Shown: one piece after another, positions 49,009 to 57,885 of the stretch
How positions within the stretch are numbered: the first letter of the stretch is position 1
Layout of the letters: every line of letters starts with the position of its first letter
Assembly (NCBI RefSeq): GCF_910592395.1
Contig: NC_088312.1
Location: forward strand, 7,378,001-7,442,000
Source of the DNA: Lineus longissimus
Lineage: Eukaryota; Nemertea; Pilidiophora; Heteronemertea; Lineidae
Direction: 5' to 3'
Length of the DNA: 64,000 bases
Translations under genes and position numbers: made by a program
Notes under the pieces: generated by a model
Seen by the model: the letters and a program-made list of their open reading frames with translations, nothing else
What the model was told of the DNA's origin: nothing
Databases searched by the model: none

Positions 49009-50721
49009 CTAACACCATCCCGGATATAAAACATTATTTTTGATAAACGGTTTCATTTCCTTCATATAATTGCGCTCAGACTGAGGTGGCACGCGACGCT
49101 GTCTTTCCGAATCTAGTTTGCCAGTCAGAAGTTTGACCACCTCTGGCATGACATTGGCAAGGTCATGACTTTCTGATTCGTCTTCTCTTACATTAAACAA
49201 CATCGCACTGGTCAGGTTAACTTCGCAATGTGTCGCGGAGAAAGAAAGGTCCGGGGAGTAGATACAACTGCCGGCGCCTTTCCCGACTCTTCGTTCCCAA
49301 ACGTTCCCGATCGGATCACCAAGTATAAGTTTGTAATCACCAACACGAATGGCAGAGCCACGCGGATCTATACTGTACACAATCTCGTCTCGGCGAGATC
49401 TCAATGAAGTTCCTCCTGTCTTGATGGTTTCCCATTGGTCAATTCCGTCGTATGATGGTGCAATATCGTGTTTCCATGGTGATCCGACCGCTGTTAACAA
49501 GGTTGGAAACCAATCCGTAGCGTGGAATAGTCCATCAAATGATCTTCCGGGATTTTGAATCATTGCACCATGCACCATTGCGGCAACTCGTGCGCCACCT
49601 TCCCACAGAGTGAATTTGCCACCTCTCAGGGGTTGATTGTTGCCGCCATTTGCCACTGCACCACCGTTATCCGACGTGTATATTATTAACGAGTTATCGT
49701 AAATGCCTCCTTCTTTTAACAAGCGAACAATCTTACCGATGGCAACATCCATGGCGTAAAGGGTGTGCGTGGTGACTTTACGGACGTTTTCATTGATATT
49801 CTTTGGTGTGAAAACGCGATAATCCTTTGGCGTTTCCTGTGTCGGGCCGTGAATTGCTTGGAATGCTAGGTACATGTAAAGTGGTTTCGGACTCTTCTCT
49901 TCAACGTGGGCATTGATGATCCCAAGAGCTCTTTCGGCGAAAAGATCTGTTGAATAGGTTTTGTTTTTATCGAAGAAGGGTTCATCATTTTCCCATAACT
50001 CATAAAAACCTCTTTCCAAGTGTGTGTAATAATCTTCCGTTGCAAAGCGATACCCAAAGAATGAATCGAACCCTCGATGAGTTGCAGTGTAGTTCCAGTT
50101 ACAGTGTCCAAGATGCCACTTTCCTACCGCATGAGTTGCGTAGCCCAAATCTCGTAACTTCTCGGAGATGAGCGGCACATTCAACGGGATGTGTTTTGAT
50201 TGGTGTTCTTCGATCACGCGATGCTGTAGGCCCAGTCGATGAGAATAGTACCCAGTCAAAAATGCAGCACGAGACGGACTACACGTCGGATACGTGTAAT
50301 AATGATTCAATTTCACACCATCCTTTGCGAGTTTGTCGAGATTTGGTGTTTTCATATCCGGGTTCCTCCATCCTACGTCATTCCAGCCAATGTCGTCACC
50401 GACAATGAAGAAGATGTGAGGTTTCGCGGGAGCTTGTGCCAGCTGCTTCGTAGCTTCCGTGAAGTTTGCCAACCCCGGTGTGTCTCTCCTGGTGGAATAG
50501 ATAGTGCTGGTTATGACTAAGAGTACGACGGCGGCAAGAACAGTCACTGCTAAGAACACCCGGCGCTTCCGTCTGCTGTGTTTGGTGATCTGTTTATCCA
50601 CGTGGATCGATGTCCTATTGCCATTCGGCAGTGTCTTATTGTAGCTCCTGACGAATAGTTCTGTGTCGCCGTCTTCGTCGTCCGAGAGGAAGGGCTTGTC
50701 GGATCTGACTTCGATGTCCAT
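49009..50721 (-). CDS. ARSB-like: Arylsulfatase B-like sulfatase, membrane anchored
   Basis: A 570-residue sulfatase in one coding exon. It hydrolyses sulfate esters; the family context is N-acetylgalactosamine-4-sulfate of chondroitin or dermatan sulfate. Catalytic features are present: D109-D110 for the metal, C147-S-P-S-R151 (sulfatase signature 1, the Cys that becomes formylglycine), GKWHLG with K201 and H203 (signature 2), H291, D351-N352 and K369. Unlike lysosomal ARSB, which has a cleaved signal peptide, it has a cytosolic acidic N-terminus (FLSDDEDGDTELF) and a signal anchor at about 54-75 preceded by RRKRR. It is therefore predicted to be a type II membrane enzyme of the Golgi or cell surface. 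The ATG lies just inside an acceptor, ATCAACAG|GTAACG, so a 5' UTR intron is expected. The gene is divergent from the sulfotransferase at 51577. Confidence 0.9.
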   Translation of the reverse strand: MDIEVRSDKPFLSDDEDGDTELFVRSYNKTLPNGNRTSIHVDKQITKHSRRKRRVFLAVTVLAAVVLLVITSTIYSTRRDTPGLANFTEATKQLAQAPAKPHIFFIVGDDIGWNDVGWRNPDMKTPNLDKLAKDGVKLNHYYTYPTCSPSRAAFLTGYYSHRLGLQHRVIEEHQSKHIPLNVPLISEKLRDLGYATHAVGKWHLGHCNWNYTATHRGFDSFFGYRFATEDYYTHLERGFYELWENDEPFFDKNKTYSTDLFAERALGIINAHVEEKSPKPLYMYLAFQAIHGPTQETPKDYRVFTPKNINENVRKVTTHTLYAMDVAIGKIVRLLKEGGIYDNSLIIYTSDNGGAVANGGNNQPLRGGKFTLWEGGARVAAMVHGAMIQNPGRSFDGLFHATDWFPTLLTAVGSPWKHDIAPSYDGIDQWETIKTGGTSLRSRRDEIVYSIDPRGSAIRVGDYKLILGDPIGNVWERRVGKGAGSCIYSPDLSFSATHCEVNLTSAMLFNVREDESESHDLANVMPEVVKLLTGKLDSERQRRVPPQSERNYMKEMKPFIKNNVLYPGWC

Positions 50722-51576
50722 CGTTACCTGTTGATCAAAAAAGATGTATCATTTGCTTACTCAAGAAACTAAAAATTTGACCTAGACTGTACACTCCTGA
50801 ATGACGACAAGACAAAAATGGGCATTACTTTTTCAAGAGGTGTGGAATTTGTGTCCGTTAGGTATAATCGTATGATTCGTGCTCATTGCGCAGGGTATAC
50901 ATGCTTCCCGAAATTGGTGGCTTGCATTGGAACTAACTTTTTCCCCCTTGTCCGTCATTAAAGGCCGGCATTCAAGTGTGTTGGTCAACCATGACTATCT
51001 CCTTTGTCCCACCACCATAAGTCCTAGTTTCCCCTTATGACATCACTATTTCGGACACACAACGCCCCATTTCTGGAAAGGTGTATACGCGGTCTTTAAT
51101 TACCTCTTTATATGGCTTGATACAGAAAAGTAGAAAACCCGATTGAAGTGTGGAGTTTTCGACACGGCGCTTTGGAAATATCGACAGGTTCAGACAAGGT
51201 TTAGACTTAACGTTTTGAATTTATGCTGGAACGACTAAGCCGTAAATATTAAAAAGGTTCCTGTAATTTGATACCTACCAACTCTGATCAGATCCCAGTC
51301 GTTCGCATTGGTCATTATTGACCAATCTCATACCCATCGCGGCTTGGTCTGTCCCTCACCCTTTTATGACAGTGTGAATAGGATGACGAAATAGGTTGCC
51401 TGGGGATTCTAAACCTCAAGGAACCATTCCACGCCAGTGCATTGTATTCCCTTTCTTGTTGACACTACTAAGTGTATTCATGCACGTTTATAAGAAGTAC
51501 TACACCCGCGCCCTCATTCAGCCCCACACTATTCAATATACATAGATGATTATATACAGCGACAAGTAAATACCAC
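50722..51576. promoter_or_regulatory. Divergent interval between sulfatase and sulfotransferase
   Basis: This 855-bp gap separates two divergent start codons. It must hold the sulfatase's 5' UTR intron start and at least one promoter. A family C repeat occupies 50896-51087. TTTATAAG at about 51486 is a weak TATA candidate for the plus-strand gene. A shared promoter is possible but not shown. Confidence 0.4.
50896..51087. mobile_element. Dispersed repeat, family C, copy 2 (192 bp)
   Basis: Nearly the same as 32800-32987, with small indels (for example CCGG added after AAAGG). It lies inside the divergent gene interval, so it may have brought or displaced regulatory sequence there. Confidence 0.65.
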
Positions 51577-54500
51577 ATGAATACTCCATGGCGTAAGACA
51601 AGAACAATTCTTCACGTAAGGCTTCCCACTTCTGTTCAGTTCACACAAGGAAATAATAACATGGTGGACTCTAAAATTCGTAGTTTAGCCAACATTCAAA
51701 ATCTACATGCCAAAATGGGAACGTCGTTTAACAGTCGATTAATAATTTTAATATTCGGTGGATTTTCTGTTGCAATCTTTTTACTTTTCTCCCTGCCGGC
51801 GGATTTGTTTCTTGAACATGAGGCGATTAAAAAGACCCCAGAAAAGAAACAGGATCAATTTGTGAAGCCTTGGCCAGAGCTGCCAACATTTCCTCTTTCG
51901 GACCTAGCTCTGTCGGAATCACAATCGGGGAGAGTACAGCGGGGTCCATCATATACGGGCCTGAAGAGTCGCCTCATTCTGTCCAAGGATGCTGTCAAAC
52001 CAGTGGCATTCAGCAGGGGGAGTTTCGTTTTAGATAAGGCGTTTGTGGTTAAGGAACTTCAGAACTACTCGGCACCGACTACAGAGGAATTGAGTTTCGT
52101 CCTGCAGAAGGAGAAGGGTTTTGATATGAAGGTACACATGGTACAATAGAACCTCCCCGCCTTGGGGACATCTCTGCCAGGCGGACACATCTGCATTACG
52201 GACATGTCCTGTTGTTGTGGCCTCCAACATGGCTGATTGTAAAAACACTCTATTGGATGGCGATAATGCGGAAATGTCCCTATTAATGACACCTCTCTAG
52301 TACGGACACCAATGCGCAACCCTGTCTAAAGTTTTAAAAGCTATACAAGTATTTGAAGGTTACTTAAGAATGCATAGGCATGAGTGCAATGACATACATA
52401 TACATGTAAACATGACATATACAACGATAAAATGCTTCTTTTTCAGCCTCCTGACCACTTCTTGACAGCCTGGAAGAATCCCTGTTGGAAGGGAGACAAC
52501 ATGGTCGGTGGGACGTATTTGAAGTGCCTTCCCTACTTCTACATCCTGGGCTTCCCTAAGTGTGCCACCACGGACCTCTGGCAGAAGATGAAGCTCCACC
52601 CAGCGATAGAAGAAAATGTCCCCAAGGAAACACATTGGTGGAGCAGGCTTCGATATAATGGACCAAGTTAGTAACTAAAGTATCTTCCCGCTGCGTAACT
52701 TTTCTCCTCCGCGCCTCCTTTTCCATACATGCACACTTCCTCTTACTCAACCTGCACAAATCAACTCATCGTCGACTTGCGTGTTTGTGCTATCCCGCCT
52801 TACACTTGAATAGGTCATTAGAGAGATAAAGTTACATATGTATACGTATCGCGTTATGGGACCAATGACTACACGATGCGAAAACATAATAACCAGTTAC
52901 AATTGAAGAAGGCGTCATTTTTATAGGAATTGGAGGCAATATACAGTCCGTTGTGTTCAGAGCTCGTCCCCGCGATAGTCCAGCTACTGCTTTCTGGCCG
53001 TCCACCATGGTGGATCATTTGTTTCGTGGTCGAATTATTACTACATGTTTATATCAAAAAGATAGATAACATTCGCAGATTGCATTGAGCCTGAGTAAAA
53101 CTTTGACAAACGAGGTAAACCTCTTTGTGTATTTGTTTCAGATATGACTATGAGTCAGTACTACGCCGGGGAACTGTTTGGCAAACACATGATGCAGAAC
53201 GTGAACAAGTCTTCAAAATCTTGGGTCCTTGGTAAGTAACCCAAGTCGATGGTCCATCAGTCACACTATTTTAATCAACTGTTTAATTATTGTATCTCCT
53301 TGGCTTTGCCGTCCAATTATATATATAATATGAAGTATCTTCCTTTCCTTTCCTGCCAGCTGATGGATCGCCATCCTACGTGTACGAAGGTCACAATGAA
53401 ATACGCTACAATATGATAAACGGGGCAGACGGTTACATGCACCTTGACCCACCTGCACCCAGGGTCCTCGTCGGTCATCTGATCAAACAATACACTCCCA
53501 AGGCAAAGTTTGTGCTTATGCTGCGTAACCCAACGGACAGGTAAGAATTTTAAAAATTGTTGGAAGTATGACTATTTCCAAAACATCGCCTGATCTTTGT
53601 CGCCAAACTGAGCTAAAACTGAAATCATGACCAGCGTGTATTCCAGCAGACGGGTATACGACATCGGGAAGCAAAGGCGCAAGACATTCGCTTTGGCCAA
53701 CTAATAACTTTTTAGACAATGCCACCATTTAAATATTCAAAAAAAGTTGTTGGTAATCATATGATTTTTGAGCTGAGGGTACATGCAGTTTATTTGGACT
53801 GCACTAATTACCCTTAGCTAAAAACTCAGTTGGTTCTCCCCAGTGTAATGGATATTCAAATTCAATTCAATACAAATGTTCAAATTTAGGCCCATTTTTC
53901 CTCTCGAAATCTAGGTGGTGATGACCTATTTTTTCTCTCTATTTCTGGCTGCTCAGACCGAGAAGAAAAACATATTAAAGCAACTGTAGTTCGATTTGTG
54001 TCCACAAGAAAACGCAATAAATATCGAATGGTGATGCTCACCTCGGTTTCACCTGTTTGCATGCTCAGCTGAACTTTGGTAATATTGATTTTAAAGGTGT
54101 GCATGTCTTTTTCCAGGATATTCTCGCACCACGTGTATTTCGGCACCAAAGGATACAAGCGTGACTTCGCCTTCCGGCGCTCTCCCAGAAAGCTTCATTA
54201 CCTTGCGCTGCGAATGATCAACCTGTATAAGCAATGCTTCTCGGAGAAGCCCATGAGACAGTGTATGTACGACCCCGTCCTCTACAGGGAATGCGAGGAG
54301 AGCAAGGTCCGGCTCGACAGGAGCATGTATTCATTCTTCATAAGCGACTGGCTCAAGATATTCCCCCGAGAACAGTTCTTCATCATCACGCTTGATGAAT
54401 ATTCAGACGATAACAAAAGATGGACGATTTTAAAGGAATTGTTCAAATTTTTAGAATTACGTAAGTGAGGAGAATATTCGGTCTTTAGCCAGAAAGAAAC

Positions 54501-55195
54501 CATCACTAAAAGCGACACTGCAGCATTACATACATGTAGAGCTAGGCCATCACCAAAAAAACACGGCCGCATAAACTCCAATACATGTACATGTATTGAG
54601 TTAGGAAATTACCAAAGGTGACACGGCCGCATAAACTACATTGTACATGTATTGAGTTAGGCCATCACTAAAAGTGATACAGCCGCATAACCTACATGCA
54701 TAGAGTTAGGCTATCACTGAAAGTTACACGGCCGCATCACTTATGTACAGTACATGTTCTTGAATAGAGTGAGGCTGACACCAAAATATGCACGGCCGCA
54801 ATACCAAATTTTTCGTCGTAACCATGGGAATAAGTTCGTGGTGCTCAATGGCGTGATGCTTTCCTCTGCACGAATATTGCCAATATTATTGTCGGAGGTA
54901 AGTGCTGTATATATACATGTACTATTTGTTACGTCTTTCTCAACCCTCTAAGTCTCCTTATCTTGTAGCTCCCGTGGAGGACAACCTTATGAAGAAGATG
55001 GTAACACAAAAACGAGCAGTTGCAGAAAACAAAGACCCAGCTATCAAACGCATGCTGAAGGAAACGAGATCTTTACTCAATGACTTTTTCCGACCATTCA
55101 ACGAAGCGTTGGTAGATTTACTTGGGGATGAAAAGTTCCTTTTTGAAGGCACTGAGACGAAAACGAGTACGAGAAAGAATGGTAAAAGCCCATGA
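51577..55195 (+). CDS. CHST15-like: CHST15-like carbohydrate sulfotransferase (6 exons)
   Basis: Exons 51577-52131, 52447-52666, 53142-53231, 53360-53540, 54117-54460 and 54969-55195 all have GT-AG borders and matching phases (0,1,1,2,1). They give 538 residues, close to vertebrate CHST15 (about 560). It should be a type II Golgi enzyme, with a membrane span at about 53-72 (LIILIFGGFSVAIFLLF), then a stem and the catalytic domain. The 5'-phosphosulfate loop is GFPKCATTDLW (220-230), followed by KETHWWSR. The 3'-phosphate loop is LRNPTDR (about 343-349). The GFPKCxTTDL / KExHWW pattern is that of the N-acetylgalactosamine 4-sulfate 6-O-sulfotransferase family. Exact acceptor specificity is inferred. 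The start may instead be ATG 51661 or the methionine at residue 47, which would shorten the cytosolic tail. The gene is divergent from the sulfatase. Confidence 0.9.
54539..54805. repeat. Intronic minisatellite, about 57-bp unit, five copies
   Basis: Units start GAGTTAGGCCATCACxxAAA and include CACGGCCGCATAA and TACATGTA, at about 54539, 54598, 54654, 54703 and 54767. It lies in intron 5 of the sulfotransferase gene. Copies differ by several bases and small indels. Confidence 0.7.
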
Positions 55196-56004
55196 TGGAA
55201 TCGTGCAAGACAGTATGGACGATATCACAAGCAATATGCGGTGCTTCATGTAGTTACACCAGTAGTTTATGCAGGTCATCGAAACCACTTCAGTGGAAGA
55301 AAAAAACTAAATGTATTTGCTCAAACTGCTGGCTGCAACTTTTCTCCCACATCGGGACTGATTGCCATTTCGTTCAATGGCCAATTCGCCTTTAGCTGTT
55401 TCGCTTAAGAGTTGCCAATTCGCCTTGTGTCAATTCACCTGAATGTAATATTCGCTTTACCTCTTCAATTTTATTCAAAGTGAACAAATCCAATATACGT
55501 AGTTCTCATTGAAATATTGAAATAATGATGGTGCCCATGTGACCATTTTATACACGGACTTGGTTTGCCTGTCATTTGTGACTTAATCTTCGTTCACTGA
55601 ATCTTGACTTGGCTGGACAATTTCGGCTTTTATTTCACTGAATATCGACTTCTGTTTTGTCACTAGATGCTTCATTATTTTGATTGTCTCAGTCTTGTTT
55701 TCCACATTATATAATTGTGTTTACACATCTGTGGTCTATCTTTGCTTACCAAGAAAACTTTTTTTAAAGTATTTTGCTCAAGTCAAATACAAATGTACAT
55801 GTATAATTGCCTTTTCGCAGTGATTAAGTTATACTTCTCTTCCTTTAAATTTGTACTATAATTTGTAATCTGCACACTTTTCGATTTTGAAAAATACTGG
55901 ATCAAATTATTATTTGGGGAGTTGTTGTGCTTATTATCAAACACCAATGCTTCAGAATATACTTTCGTTTGTGTTCAGGACTTGTATTCATCATCTGTTC
56001 GTCA
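55196..56004. other. 3' flank of the sulfotransferase gene
   Basis: Presumed 3' UTR and spacer, rich in T. CAATTCGCC words recur at 55380-55450. No clear AATAAA was seen and no gene is supported. Confidence 0.4.
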
Positions 56005-56710
56005 CATTACCAGCTATTGCGGGCCTAGCCAATTAAGCCAATTAGTGCACCTGCTAAATTGGTCCTGGCAAGCCTAATGGAAAATGCATAGGAAATATCA
56101 ATAAAGTTGGCTTTTTGGGCGGGGTGTAAAAATAATCCCAACTCCCGACTTCTGACATAATTCTATATATGTCTAGGTATTTACTGGCAAAATTTGGAGT
56201 GATTTGGATGGAAATTCGATGTGTCCATCTATAGGTTGAAAATTTTGGTAAATCTGTAATGCTTCACTCGTAGCCCGTAGTGTTAATTCCTGAGAAAGTG
56301 GGTTTTGGGGGCTTTTCTAGCTGCGCTAGCTCCGAAACTATACATTTGATACAAACTCCCGACTTCAGACGTGGTTGATATAACTCTTAGGATTATATTC
56401 CCAAGATTTCAGCTTTATTGGAGAAAAATTCATAGTGTCCATAGGGGGGTTGAAAATTGGAGGATTTTCAATTTTTTTCCTAACAAATATGCGAAAAATA
56501 TTACTTTCCACCTAGAATTAATCAAAATTTCGCAAACTATCATAAAGTACTTCCTTGCAACAATCATTTGTGAAGCTTTCAAAACTTTTGGCTGATTTAT
56601 TTGACCCTAAATCAGCAAAAACCAAACATTTTAGTGTTTGTATGCACCAATGCACAGGAGGCTAATTGCCAGATTAATTCACACCTTTCCAATCTCAAAC
56701 AATATAGACC

Positions 56711-57431
56711 GAGAGCCAGCTCAGTTTCAATTACACTATTGAGAACGAAAGGTTTGATGTTCTTATTACATTGAGAGTGTTTGGTGATGGTATAAAAACG
56801 ATTTCTTGCATGTCACATTCCTGGTCTGAAGGTTGTGTAAACCCTTTAATACCCCCCAAAAAGCATGTTCAATTACACTTTGGAGAACAAAACCTGAAAT
56901 GTCTTTTTAAACATCTACTTTGACCACTTAATGATAAAATGTCACACAAGAAAAAAAAATCACGGGCGATGGGTACCCAAGAAGGCCCTCAATAAGGGCC
57001 CAAAAGGGTATCAATTACACTTTTGAGAACAAGTCTGCAACTCACACCAATTAATCCCACTTTATCACTGATTACAAAAATGTAACACAAGAAAATAAAT
57101 GTACTGGCAGTTTTAGACAAGAAGGGTCCTTAAGGGACAAAAAGGGTCACAATTACAGTTTTAAGAACACATCTGAAATTTACACCAATGAATCCCATGA
57201 TAACACTGATGATAAATATGTAACCCAAGAAAAGATAAACCTTGGCATTTTTTATCAAGAAGGACCGCGGTAAGGGTAAAAAAAGGGTATCAACTACACT
57301 TGGAGGAACAATGCTGAAATTCAGAATAATGAATCACACGTGTCCCCTGATCATAAAAATCTAGCACAAGAAAAGGAATTTCCTGGCATATCTGAACAAG
57401 AGGGGTTCTTAATGGTCAAAGGGGTCACTGT
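56711..57431. repeat. Left TIR arm, five units of about 141 bp
   Basis: The word AATTACACT, followed by GAGAACAA, recurs at 56729, 56871, 57013, 57151 and 57292, giving spacings of 142, 142, 138 and 141. Each unit also contains TGATAAAATGTAACACAAGA and an AAGAAGGxCCTxAAGGG palindrome-like segment. The arm is therefore a small tandem array that is itself one half of an inverted repeat. Confidence 0.8.
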
Positions 57432-57885
57432 AAAATACGAAGCTCGCTTCTTTTAATGCCTAGTACCATTCATGATAAAATGATAAGTTTTCATTTTCAT
57501 TTTCTGTAAACATTTTTAGTTATTTTGTGAGTCACCAACCAGTTTTAATGGAATAGCAACAGGACCTACAGATGCCTATAATAGTAATAGGCCTACTGTC
57601 CTACTGTCCTATCTCTTAGTCCTACTTCTGATCATAAGATCAGACGTGTCAGGCCGTATCACAAGGGACGTGTCCACATCAATGCAGTGGTGAAATGCTA
57701 CTGGGATGGTGTTCAAGTCAATATTTAATTTCCTTGGCATGAGGTAAATCGGAATCTGATGGAAAGTGTCGTGATCAGTTACGTAACGATGTATTTTTCG
57801 CAACACTGATTGAAAGCTGAGATAAATACAAGGTAAGGATTAGTTAAATCGAATTGATGAACCAACAGCAACAGTTGTAGAAAAG

